Of a stretch of DNA of 34,795 nucleotides, positions 15,678-23,272 are shown piece after piece. Both the position numbers and the translations under genes were made by a program. Position 1 is the stretch's first letter. Every line of letters begins with the position of its first letter. Below the pieces are notes generated by a model. The model made no database searches, had not been told where the DNA came from, and worked only from the letters and a program-made list of their open reading frames with translations. Source of the DNA: Elusimicrobia bacterium GWC2_64_44 (GTDB lineage Bacteria > Elusimicrobiota > Elusimicrobia > Elusimicrobiales > UBA9959); the NCBI GenBank assembly GCA_001799845.1, contig MGUG01000001.1:1-34795 (forward strand), written 5' to 3'.

Positions 15678-16306
15678 TTGCGTCCCCTGCCCTCGGCCTT
15701 GCCCGGAACTATGTACAGCGGCACGGCCGGAACGGAGTCCTCCAGCGCGTCGCCGATGCCGGCCTCTACCGGCATTAAATGGCCGGTCAGCCAAAGCCTG
15801 CCGTATTGCGCGTAGGCCGGCTTCGCCACGGTAAAGCGGCTGTTCAGGTCGGGGAATTCGATAATGTACGAATCCTTGTTTTCCGTAAGCTTGCCCTTTA
15901 TGGTCAGCGCCGCCGCCGGGTTTGCATTGTCGACCGGCACGGAGCTGACGCCGCCGGGCGGCCTCGAGGGCAGCTCGGCTTTGGCGATGCCTGCATAAGT
16001 GCCGTTCGAAGCGGCCCCGAAATACAGGATCGGGCTGAAAGTATGCTCCAGGTTCTCGAAGTAGCGCACCTCGACCCGCTCGCCGTCCTTGATCTCAAAT
16101 TTAAGAGACAGGAGTATTTCGTCCCCCGGGGCGTAAGCCGCCTTATCCAGCGAAACGCTGTTTACTGTTGTTTGGAAAGTGTCTTTCTTGGAAAAGAGCC
16201 GGTGAGCTACATACCGCGCCGTGTCATTGCGCGAGATGGCGAGGACGAAAACGGCGAGAACCGCGAGCGAACCGATGAACAGCAGGTATTCTTTTTTCTT
16301 GAGCAC
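15674..16306 (-). CDS. Membrane-anchored, probably Ig-like protein of unknown function (envelope operon gene 1)
   Basis: A 210-aa protein starting with GTG 16306 preceded by AGGGA. A Lys-rich start (LKKKEY) is followed by one hydrophobic helix (about 7-24) and a soluble domain of alternating beta-strands with SLDKAAYAPGDEILLSLKFEI, a pattern common in bacterial Ig-like and macroglobulin-type domains; this is a resemblance, not an identification. It is the first gene of the five-gene operon and ends in an ATGA overlap with the lipoprotein gene. It is divergent from the histidine kinase at 16487. Confidence 0.75.
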   Translation of the reverse strand: MLKKKEYLLFIGSLAVLAVFVLAISRNDTARYVAHRLFSKKDTFQTTVNSVSLDKAAYAPGDEILLSLKFEIKDGERVEVRYFENLEHTFSPILYFGAASNGTYAGIAKAELPSRPPGGVSSVPVDNANPAAALTIKGKLTENKDSYIIEFPDLNSRFTVAKPAYAQYGRLWLTGHLMPVEAGIGDALEDSVPAVPLYIVPGKAEGRGRK

Positions 16307-16353
16307 AAGATTCCCTGGCTAGCGCGCAGGATTGAGCGGCAGCATCCCGGGTT

Positions 16354-16365
16354 ATTCTATCAAAC
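16354..16365 (-). promoter_or_regulatory. Candidate extended -10 promoter of the five-gene envelope operon
   Basis: On the minus strand GTTTGATAGAAT contains a TGn extension in front of the -10 TAGAAT. No good -35 is present, as is usual for extended -10 promoters. It lies 47 nt before the GTG start. The same T-rich TTTGnTAnAAT pattern recurs before other minus-strand genes here (24165, 29882, 33830). Confidence 0.5.
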
Positions 16366-16486
16366 AAGCCCTGTACCCAAGCCAGCCTTTCTCCCTCTAT
16401 CCTGGATCCTGCTAACACAAGCCCCCGCTTTTTTGGCAAAATGTAGGCGTAGCGACAATGCGGCAGGCTGCGGATAAGGCGCTCAT

Positions 16487-17176
16487 ATGGAAAATACCGA
16501 ACCGAAGCAGGACAAGCCCGACACCCTGAAGAGAATGGCCAGCGTGGTCAGTCACGAACTGCGCAACCCCCTCGCCATCATCTCCAACTCCACCTATTTC
16601 ATCAAGACCAAGCTGTCGGCCGGCGGCGCCGCGCCCGACCCGAAGGTAACCAAGCACATAGGCATCATCGAGGGCGAAGTGAAGCGCAGCAATGACGTCA
16701 TCGAGGAGATGCTCTCTTTTACCCGCGAGCGGGAGATAACCAAGGCGCGCATCTCGCTTAACGCCCTGGTCGGTGACCTGGCGGCGCAGTACCAATGCCC
16801 CCCCTCGGTCACGCTGAAGGTCAACACCGACCCCGCGGACCTGGCGGTGGACGCGGACGCGGCGGCCATAACCTCCGCCCTGCGCTACGTTCTCGATAAC
16901 GCGGTGCAGGCCATGCCCGAAGGCGGCGCGCTGACCGCCGAGGTTTCCCAGGCCGGCAAACTGGCGCTGCTGACCGTGACCGACGGCGGCCCCGGCCTGC
17001 CCGACGGCGACGGCGAAAAGATCTTCGAAGCGTTCTTTACCACCAAGCCGCGCGGCGTAGGGCTGGGCCTTACCCTCGCGCGCAAGTACCTGCGCCAGCA
17101 TGGCGGCGACGCCACGGCGGCTAACGCCCCCGGCGGCGGCGCCAAGGTAACCCTCTCGCTACCCCTTCCCGGCTGA
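16487..17176 (+). CDS. Minimal soluble histidine kinase (HisKA - HATPase only)
   Basis: A 229-aa kinase with no sensor, PAS or membrane region. HisKA starts almost at once, with H23 in VVSHELRNPLAIISN. The HATPase has N-box LDNAVQAM, G1 box TDGGPGLPDG, the FFTTKPRGVGLGLTLA region and a final GGGAKVTLSLPL strand. These boxes resemble NtrB/AtoS-type kinases. With no sensor of its own it probably takes input through a protein partner. It is divergent from the five-gene envelope operon, which might be its target or signal source; no response regulator is adjacent. AAGG lies 8 nt before ATG 16487. It ends before a strong bidirectional terminator. Confidence 0.9.
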   Translation: MENTEPKQDKPDTLKRMASVVSHELRNPLAIISNSTYFIKTKLSAGGAAPDPKVTKHIGIIEGEVKRSNDVIEEMLSFTREREITKARISLNALVGDLAAQYQCPPSVTLKVNTDPADLAVDADAAAITSALRYVLDNAVQAMPEGGALTAEVSQAGKLALLTVTDGGPGLPDGDGEKIFEAFFTTKPRGVGLGLTLARKYLRQHGGDATAANAPGGGAKVTLSLPLPG

Positions 17177-17202
17177 AGCCGACGTAGCGCTTAACCGCGC
17201 AA

Positions 17203-17234
17203 AAAAACACCGGCCCACTCGGGCCGGTGTTTTT
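17203..17234. terminator. Bidirectional intrinsic terminator
   Basis: A perfect 14-bp stem (17203-17216 with 17221-17234, loop ACTC) has a GC-rich core ACACCGGCCC and A5/T5 ends, so it works on either strand. It lies between the converging histidine kinase (stop 17176) and the metallo-beta-lactamase-fold gene (stop 17253) and probably serves both. Confidence 0.9.
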
Positions 17235-17252
17235 CTTTTCAGGCTGAGGCTG

Positions 17253-18236
17253 TTACCGGGCGGCTGACTCGGTCTTCAGCTGGTCCAGCGCGGGGGCGCT
17301 GACGCTGCCCAGTTCGGCGGGGTCCCAGGTCAGGTCCACGGCCACGGAGCGCGCTTCCGCGGTACCAACTACCGTGGTAACGGAGGAGTCAGTGATTATA
17401 GGCTTGGGCGGCCAGACGCCGGTCTTGTCGGGGGCGGGGATGGTGAGAGACTGCGTGCCAGCGGTGGTCAGGTAGACCTTGGAGCCGGCGTTGATCAGGC
17501 GGTCCAGGGCCTCTTTATGCGGGTGGCCGTACTTGTTGTTGGCCCCGACGGAGATAAAGGAGTAGTCGGGCCGCACGCGCGCCAGGAAGGCGTCGCTGGT
17601 GGAAGTGCGCGAGCCGTGATGCCCCACCTTGAGGATATTGGACTGCAGGCCGGATTTGAAGTGGCTCAGCATTTCCGCTTCTACCACGGAATTGGCGTCG
17701 CCGGTCAGCAAGATGCCGTTGCCGTTGTAGTAAAGCCGCACAACCAGGGAGCAGTTATTGGTCTCGTCGTTGTCGTGCATCTGCACCGGCCGCCAGCAGG
17801 CGTTAAAGACCTTGACGGTCACTTTAGGGTCCCAGTCCAGGATGTCTCCGGGTTTGGGGTAGTGGGTGCGGCAGCCCGGCTCCAGCGCGGCCAGGTCGCG
17901 CAGGTTGTTGTCGCCGGCCGCGTCCACGTTCTCGGCCTTGGTGTCGTAGTAATTGTCGACCTGGTAGTTGGTGAAAACTTTCTTCAGGCCCCGGTAATGA
18001 TCGCTGTGCGGATGGGTGAGCGCGACGAAGTCTATTTTGGTCACGCGCTTGGATCTCAGGAAAGCGTCTATCAGCACGCCGGAATTGCCGCCGTCGATCA
18101 GCGCGTTCTTGCCGTTGGGGAATTCTACGTAAATGGCGTCGCCCTGGCCCACGTCCACGAAGGTGACGTTAAGCTGCGCCCAGAGGCCTGCGGGAGAGAG
18201 CAGGAGCAGCGAGAGTGCGGTGAAGAGTTTATACAT
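17253..18236 (-). CDS. Secreted ComEC-type metallo-beta-lactamase-fold hydrolase
   Basis: A 327-aa protein. ATG 18236 gives a clean signal peptide (MYKLFTALSLLLLSPAGLWA). The mature part opens with NVTFVDVGQGDAIYVEFPNG, the start of the ComEC C-terminal MBL domain, then has ID-GGN, the metal-binding motif LTHPHSDHYRGL, the GDANSVVEAEML segment, a KVGHHGSRTSTSDAFL motif and GHPHKEAL. Free-standing secreted proteins of this kind are probable nucleases or phosphodiesterases. It lacks the membrane channel of real ComEC, so it is not a DNA importer by itself. An alternative GTG at 18254 would spoil the signal. No Shine-Dalgarno is visible. Confidence 0.88.
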   Translation of the reverse strand: MYKLFTALSLLLLSPAGLWAQLNVTFVDVGQGDAIYVEFPNGKNALIDGGNSGVLIDAFLRSKRVTKIDFVALTHPHSDHYRGLKKVFTNYQVDNYYDTKAENVDAAGDNNLRDLAALEPGCRTHYPKPGDILDWDPKVTVKVFNACWRPVQMHDNDETNNCSLVVRLYYNGNGILLTGDANSVVEAEMLSHFKSGLQSNILKVGHHGSRTSTSDAFLARVRPDYSFISVGANNKYGHPHKEALDRLINAGSKVYLTTAGTQSLTIPAPDKTGVWPPKPIITDSSVTTVVGTAEARSVAVDLTWDPAELGSVSAPALDQLKTESAAR

Positions 18237-18278
18237 TTCTGTTTTTATGACCACACAGTTACCCGGTTACTTATAGAT

Positions 18279-18284
18279 ATTATA
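18279..18284 (-). promoter_or_regulatory. -10 element for the MBL-fold gene
   Basis: A perfect TATAAT on the minus strand lies 42 nt before ATG 18236. No convincing -35 stands at 16-18 nt. A small hairpin GGCG/CGCC (18285-18296) lies directly upstream. The rest of 18285-18374 contains repeated GGCC words but no gene. Confidence 0.45.
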
Positions 18285-18374
18285 GGCGCAAGCGCCTTGG
18301 CGCGGAAGTGCCAAAAGGCCTAGCTGTAAAGGGCCAAATGGGCCAACCGCGCAAGTAACGCCGGTCGAACGGGG

Positions 18375-19391
18375 TCAGACTTCACAGACGGCCACTTTCA
18401 GCGGCGGTTTGCCGTCGAAGGAAGGAAAATCGGGGTCCACCGGGACCGGTTCTATGTTCTTGATGGGCCGCCCGGCTTTGGCCGCGCAGCGCTTCAGCGT
18501 TTCGGTCCAGGCGGCATAGTCTACCGACGCCACGTGGTTGGTGGCTATCACCCGACCGCCGGGCTTTACGGCGAGTACCGCGGGCTTGAACATGCTCTGG
18601 TAGTCCCCCACCACGTCCACCGCGCTAAGCGGGCCTTTGGCCCAGGCCGGGGGATCGAGAAAAACCAGGTCGAAGGCCCTGGGCTGGAAGCGCTCGTAGC
18701 GGCGCTTCTGGCCGTAGCGTCCGGCCACCGGCAGCCCCGCCAGCTGGCGGACCACCGTCAGGCAGTCTTCTTTCACCAGCCGGAAGCGGTCCTCGGGAAT
18801 GCCGTTTAGCGCGGCGTTGCGCCGGCCCACCTCCAGGCTGGACTCGGCAAAATCCACGTTCCAGACTTCCTTCGCCCCCCCGGCCGCGGCGCTGACGCCT
18901 ACGCCGCAGGTGTAGGAGAATAAATTCAGGACGCTGAGGCCCTTGGCGGCGGCGCGCACGGCCCGGCGGCCGGCGCGCAGGTCGAGGAAAAGCCAGGGGT
19001 CCAGGCCGCGGTGCCGGGCGCGGACCAGGTACTTCAGCCCGCCCTCGCGGCACTCGAACTCGGCCAGCGCGGCCGGCGCCGGGCTGTGCCAAATGTCGAA
19101 GGATTCCACGGCTTTCTTGCCGCGGTGGTTATAGGCGAAAGCTAAAGGCCCGGGCAGCGCGCTCCGGAGGAAATCCTCAACGCTCCGCAGCTGGTCCGGG
19201 GTCAGGGGGTCCCTGAAAGTCTGCACCAGCAACAGCGGCCCGTAGAGGTCCACCGTCAGCCCCGGCAGGCCTTCGGCCACGCCGTTAAAAAGCCGCCAGC
19301 AGTCGGTGCCCTCGGCGAGCAGCGCCTCCAGGAAGGGGCGGCGCCGCTCCAGGGCAGGTTCCAGCAGCGCGGCAAGAGGTGTTGTCGTCAT
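18375..19391 (-). CDS. RlmI/RlmK-like class I SAM methyltransferase (23S rRNA C5-cytosine type)
   Basis: A 338-aa methyltransferase. The N-terminal part has WRLFNGVAEGLPGLTVDLYG, the EEHGD-like linker region of RlmI-type enzymes. The Rossmann part follows: DLRAGRRAVRAAA, the SAM loop VLNLFSYTCGVGVSAAAGG, acidic NVDFAES, and catalytic FDLVFLDPPAW. Full-length RlmI begins with a PUA RNA-binding domain, which is absent here, as in several shorter relatives, so the exact rRNA position is unsure. It is the last gene of a probable three-gene operon with the phosphoesterase (7-nt gap) and the symporter. Confidence 0.82.
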   Translation of the reverse strand: MTTTPLAALLEPALERRRPFLEALLAEGTDCWRLFNGVAEGLPGLTVDLYGPLLLVQTFRDPLTPDQLRSVEDFLRSALPGPLAFAYNHRGKKAVESFDIWHSPAPAALAEFECREGGLKYLVRARHRGLDPWLFLDLRAGRRAVRAAAKGLSVLNLFSYTCGVGVSAAAGGAKEVWNVDFAESSLEVGRRNAALNGIPEDRFRLVKEDCLTVVRQLAGLPVAGRYGQKRRYERFQPRAFDLVFLDPPAWAKGPLSAVDVVGDYQSMFKPAVLAVKPGGRVIATNHVASVDYAAWTETLKRCAAKAGRPIKNIEPVPVDPDFPSFDGKPPLKVAVCEV

Positions 19392-19398
19392 AAGCTGT

Positions 19399-20103
19399 TT
19401 AACCGAGGCGGGCCCGGCGCACTACCGCCGCGATGCCGGCGGCCCACGGCGCCCCGCGCGCCTCCAGGGCGGCGCAGCAGGCCTCCACGTCGTAGGGCAC
19501 CCGGATCATCTCGGCGCTGACGACGCCCTGCACGGTGACCACGGCATAGGCGGCCGCCGGGTTGCCGTCGAGGGAACTGCCGACGCTGCCGGGATTTACG
19601 GCCAGCGCGCCCCCGGGCAGGGCCGCGGCGTAGGGCGAGTGCACGTGGCCGCACAGCACATTCACTGTCTCCCCGGCGGGCTTGAAAGGTTCCTCGTCGT
19701 TCTCCGGCGAGGCGTGGAAGCAGAGGAAGCGCGCGCCGCCGAGCTCGAACGAGGCCTGCAGCGGCGCGCCTCCGAGCCACTCTTTCTCAGCCGAACCCAG
19801 CGCCGCCGCCGTCCAGGCGGAATGGTCGGCCCCTGCAGCGCAGCGGAAATAGCGCTCCAGGACGTCGCGGCCGGGCGGGGCCGAGACATAGCGGTCGTGG
19901 TTGCCCCGCACCCGGAAAGCCGGCTTCATGGAAGCGAGCAGCCTTACGGCCTCGGCCGGGAACGGCCCCATATTCACGGCGTCGCCCAGGAAACATAACG
20001 GCGCGGAGCCCAGGCCCCGGCGCGCAATGTCCGCGGTCACGGCCTCCAGGGCGTGCAGGTTGGCGTGCACGTCGGACAGGACCACCAGTTTTTCTGCGCT
20101 CAT
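19399..20103 (-). CDS. Calcineurin-like metallophosphoesterase
   Basis: A 234-aa soluble phosphoesterase of the YfcE/MJ0936 type. Motifs appear in order: LSDVHANLHAL (D9, H11), FLGDAVNMGP, RVRGNHDRY, and the C-terminal GHVHSPYAA and NPGSVG. The two-metal site is complete. Substrates vary widely across this family (phosphodiesters, nucleotides), and nothing here fixes one. It lies 17 nt after the symporter and 7 nt before the methyltransferase. Position next to an rRNA methyltransferase does not establish a shared pathway. Confidence 0.85.
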   Translation of the reverse strand: MSAEKLVVLSDVHANLHALEAVTADIARRGLGSAPLCFLGDAVNMGPFPAEAVRLLASMKPAFRVRGNHDRYVSAPPGRDVLERYFRCAAGADHSAWTAAALGSAEKEWLGGAPLQASFELGGARFLCFHASPENDEEPFKPAGETVNVLCGHVHSPYAAALPGGALAVNPGSVGSSLDGNPAAAYAVVTVQGVVSAEMIRVPYDVEACCAALEARGAPWAAGIAAVVRRARLG

Positions 20104-20120
20104 AGTTAAGACCAGAATCT

Positions 20121-21518
20121 TCAGGCCACCGCGTCCATCACCACGGCGGGCGGCTTTTCAGCGCCGAACTCCCCCTCCCACCTGGCTATGATCACCGTCG
20201 CGAGGCAGTTGCCGAGGACGTTGACCGAGGTGCGCGCCATATCCATCAGCTCGTCGATGCCTAAGATGATGAAGATGGGCTCCACCGGCAGATTGAACGA
20301 GGCCGCCGTGCCGAGGAGGATCACCAGCGTGGCGCGCGGCACTCCGGCCACGCCCTTGCTGGTGAGCATCAGCGTGAACACCATGGCCAGCTGCTGGCCC
20401 CAGCTCATGTCTATGCCCGCCGCCTGCGCCACGAAGACAGACGCCAGCGACAGGTACAGTGTGCTGCCGTCGAGGTTAAAGCTGTAGCCGGTGGGCATCA
20501 CGAAGGCGACCACCTTGCGCGGCACGCCTATGGCTTCCATGGCCTCCATGGCCCGCGGCAGCGCTGCCTCCGAGCTGGTGGTGGCGAAAGCTATGGAGAC
20601 CGGCTCGATGACGGCCTTGAGGAAGCGCTTGATCGGGACTTTGGCTATCAGCGCCGCCGGCAGCAGCACCGCCAGCAGGAAGAAGACCAGCGCGGCGTAG
20701 AGCGTGGCCAGCAGTTTGAATAGATTTACCAGTATGCCCAGCCCCATGTGCCCGACGGTATACGCTATGGCCGCGCCCACGCCCACCGGCGCGAACAGCA
20801 TGATGATATTGGTGAACTTGAACATCACCTCCGACAAACTGCCGCAGAAAGCGAGCATGGGCCGGCGCTTCTCCTCGGCGAGCATAGCCAGCGCCACGCC
20901 GAAGAGGATGCTGAACACCACCACCTGCAGCACCTGCCCGTCGGCCACGGACTTGGCGACGTTCTCGGGGAACACGTGAAGGATGACCTCGGCCACTGTC
21001 TGTTTCTCCACCTTCACTATCTGCGTGGTGTCCGTGACCGGCGGCAGGGTTATGCCCACGCCCGCCTTGGTGAAGTTGATGGCCGCGAGCCCTATGAACA
21101 GCGCCAGCGTAGTGACTATCTCGAAATAGATCAGCGCCTTCAGGCCCATCCGGCCCACCTGCTTGAGGCTGGAATGCCCGGCGATGCCGGTGACCAGCGT
21201 GGCGAAGACGAGCGGCGCTATAATGGTCTTTATCAGCCGCAGGAAGATCATGCTGAGGACCTTCATGTGGGACGAGACGCCGGGGAAGTCGTAGCCCAGT
21301 TCGGCGCCTGCCACCATGGACACGAAGATCCAGGTGGTCAGGGACCTCTTCCACAGGGCGTACCAGGCTAGCGCGGCCACCACGGCCCAGCGCGAGACCA
21401 GCAGCGCCTCAGCCGGCACGCCGACGGCGCCGTATTTATTCAGGGCGTAAAGGACGGAGGCGGCGGCCCCCAGGATAACGGCCGGCAGTATGTTCTTTTT
21501 AGTCGTGGGCATGTTCAT
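20121..21518 (-). CDS. Dicarboxylate/glutamate:cation symporter (DAACS family)
   Basis: A 465-aa transporter with two extra N-terminal helices before the family core. Core marks are KVLSMIFLRLIKTIIAPLVFATLVTG, the Ser-rich AFATTSSEAALPRAM hairpin, GYSFNLDGSTLYL in TM7 and SKGVAGVPRATLVI in hairpin HP2, plus GIDELMDMARTSVNVLGN in TM8 carrying the substrate-binding Asp. It imports C4-dicarboxylates or Glu/Asp with Na+ or H+. The ATG at 21518 follows AAAGGAG by about 10 nt; a second ATG at 21512 is possible. The -10-like TAGAAT (21571-21566, minus) preceded by TTTTG probably drives the operon. Confidence 0.92.
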   Translation of the reverse strand: MNMPTTKKNILPAVILGAAASVLYALNKYGAVGVPAEALLVSRWAVVAALAWYALWKRSLTTWIFVSMVAGAELGYDFPGVSSHMKVLSMIFLRLIKTIIAPLVFATLVTGIAGHSSLKQVGRMGLKALIYFEIVTTLALFIGLAAINFTKAGVGITLPPVTDTTQIVKVEKQTVAEVILHVFPENVAKSVADGQVLQVVVFSILFGVALAMLAEEKRRPMLAFCGSLSEVMFKFTNIIMLFAPVGVGAAIAYTVGHMGLGILVNLFKLLATLYAALVFFLLAVLLPAALIAKVPIKRFLKAVIEPVSIAFATTSSEAALPRAMEAMEAIGVPRKVVAFVMPTGYSFNLDGSTLYLSLASVFVAQAAGIDMSWGQQLAMVFTLMLTSKGVAGVPRATLVILLGTAASFNLPVEPIFIILGIDELMDMARTSVNVLGNCLATVIIARWEGEFGAEKPPAVVMDAVA

Positions 21519-21629
21519 GGTCCGGCGGCTCCTTTGGGTTGCGCAGCGGGTCGCGGGGCCTGCCTATTCTACAAAACAAAACCCGGGCGTTTGAATGGCG
21601 CGGCTTTCAGCCTCAGGCCGCATTTCCGC

Positions 21630-21658
21630 TTGCCTGGCCGGAGGCAGGGCGCTATAAT
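21630..21658 (+). promoter_or_regulatory. Promoter placing the start at the ATG (leaderless M28 peptidase mRNA)
   Basis: TTGCCT (21630-21635) and a perfect TATAAT (21653-21658) are separated by 17 nt. The usual start seven bases after the -10 falls exactly on the A of ATG 21665. GGGAG at 21659-21663 would be too close to the ATG for a normal ribosome binding site. Confidence 0.65.
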
Positions 21659-21664
21659 GGGAGC

Positions 21665-23209
21665 ATGCCCCCCATCTCCGGTTACGCCCCGTCCGCCGCG
21701 GCTGTTTTCCTGACCCTGCTGGCCGCCGTTAATTTCACCGGCGCGGCCCTGCACGCCCGGCTGCTCTACTCGCCGGCCGCGGCCTGGGCCGGGATCGCCG
21801 GCCTCGCCTCAGGGCTGGTCTTCGTGACCGCCGCGCGGCTGCGCACTCCGGGTTTCTGGACCGCGCCGCGCGCCGTGTTGGCCGCGCTCGCCTGCGGGCT
21901 GTGGGGACTTTACCTGCTGCTGTTCTCGCTGGGCCCGGCCTACTGGCTGCTGGATATAGTTTTCGCCATCATCGCGCTGCTGCTCCTGCTCGGGCGGGAA
22001 AAGCCGGCGTTCCTCGCCGCGGGTCTCGGTATCTTCGCCGTTATCGGGATCAGGCACGTGCAGAACGACTTCTTCATCGCCCTGTTCAACCTGATATTCT
22101 GCTGCTGGGCCCTATGGCGCGGCACCGACCTGGCCGAAAGAATTACCGCGGGCCGGATCGCGCAGTGGAGTGGAGCCAGGAGACCTGTGCGCGCGGCCGT
22201 CGCGGCGGCGGTGTTCGCCCTGCTGGCCGTCTACGTGGCCCGCCCGGTACTGCTGATGGTCTACCCGCCGGCGCGTCACGGGCTGCTGCTGCGCCTGCAG
22301 CCCTCCTTCCCCGTAACGCCGCCGGAGAAACTCTCCCCCCAGGCCGCGCTGCTGCGGGCGCATGTAGTGGCGCTGGCCGGCAAGATAGGCGAGCGCTCCG
22401 CCTACCAGCCCGACCAGCAGGACCAGGCGCGCGACTACATAGCCGCCGAGTTCAAGAAGGCCGGCTACGCCCCCGAATTCCTGGAATACTCCGCGCAGTT
22501 AAAGAGCGCTTCCGGCCGCACGCGCCCCTATTACAATATCGAGGCGCGCCTCGTGCCGCCGAACCCCGCCCCCGGCGGGGCGTGGATACTGGCCGCGCAT
22601 TACGATACGGCCCCGGGCACGCCGGGCGCCGACGACAACGCCAGCGCCGTGGCCATCCTGCTGGAAGCCGCCCGCCTGCTGCGCAAAGAGAACCCGGCCC
22701 GCGAGATCCGCCTGGTGGCGTTCAGCACCGAGGAGCCGCCGTCGTTCACCACGCGCGACATGGGCAGCTTCCGCTACATGCGCTACCTCAAGGAAGGCGG
22801 CGTAGAAATACACGGCCTCCTGAACCTGGAGATGCTTGGCTATTTCAACCCGAAGCCCGGCGCGCAGCTGTTCCCGCCGTTCATGAACCTGCTGCACCCT
22901 GACACCGGCGACTTCGTCTCGCTGGCGTCGAACCTCTCGAGCTACGGCCTGATGAAATCCGTGGAGAAGGCCTGGAAACAGGCCACGGCCCTGCCCATAG
23001 AAACGGTCTTCCTCCCCTCCGTGCCGTCGGCGCTGTTCATTTCGGACCATCTGAACTTCTGGTTCTCCGGCGAGCGCGCGGTAATGCTGTCAGACACCGC
23101 CTACTTCCGCAACCCCAACTACCACCAGTACAGCGACACCCCGGACACCCTGGACTACGAACGCATGGCCGAGATAACCCGCGCCGTGACGGCCGTGACG
23201 CGGCAATAG
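21665..23209 (+). CDS. Membrane-anchored M28-family zinc aminopeptidase
   Basis: A 514-aa protein. The first ~200 residues contain six to seven transmembrane helices of no recognised family; the rest is an M28 peptidase. Metal and catalytic residues are H312 and D314 in AAHYDTAPG, D323 in GADDN, E356/E357 in FSTEEPPSF, E389 in LNLEMLGYF, and H487 in NYHQYSDTPDTLDYE. M28 enzymes are usually secreted or soluble aminopeptidases, so tethering to a multi-helix domain is less common. The peptidase would face the periplasm if the last helix orients that way. It is divergent from the symporter and ends before a strong terminator. Confidence 0.87.
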   Translation: MPPISGYAPSAAAVFLTLLAAVNFTGAALHARLLYSPAAAWAGIAGLASGLVFVTAARLRTPGFWTAPRAVLAALACGLWGLYLLLFSLGPAYWLLDIVFAIIALLLLLGREKPAFLAAGLGIFAVIGIRHVQNDFFIALFNLIFCCWALWRGTDLAERITAGRIAQWSGARRPVRAAVAAAVFALLAVYVARPVLLMVYPPARHGLLLRLQPSFPVTPPEKLSPQAALLRAHVVALAGKIGERSAYQPDQQDQARDYIAAEFKKAGYAPEFLEYSAQLKSASGRTRPYYNIEARLVPPNPAPGGAWILAAHYDTAPGTPGADDNASAVAILLEAARLLRKENPAREIRLVAFSTEEPPSFTTRDMGSFRYMRYLKEGGVEIHGLLNLEMLGYFNPKPGAQLFPPFMNLLHPDTGDFVSLASNLSSYGLMKSVEKAWKQATALPIETVFLPSVPSALFISDHLNFWFSGERAVMLSDTAYFRNPNYHQYSDTPDTLDYERMAEITRAVTAVTRQ

Positions 23210-23227
23210 CCCGGGGCCCAAAAAAAC

Positions 23228-23253
23228 AAAAGCCCCGCCGTAGCGGGGCTTTT
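23228..23253. terminator. Bidirectional intrinsic terminator
   Basis: An 11-bp stem AAAAGCCCCGC/GCGGGGCTTTT (23228-23238 with 23243-23253, loop CGTA) is flanked by A- and T-rich ends. It lies between converging genes (M28 stop 23209, M15 stop 23273) and can end both transcripts. Confidence 0.9.
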
Positions 23254-23272
23254 TTACGTCCTGGTGGTCAGG

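Noticed and set aside
18320-18350. GGGCCAAATGGGCC-type repeat as a terminator of the methyltransferase operon
   Set aside because: The pairing is only GGCC with GGCC and no T-tract follows; it may be chance in GC-rich DNA.
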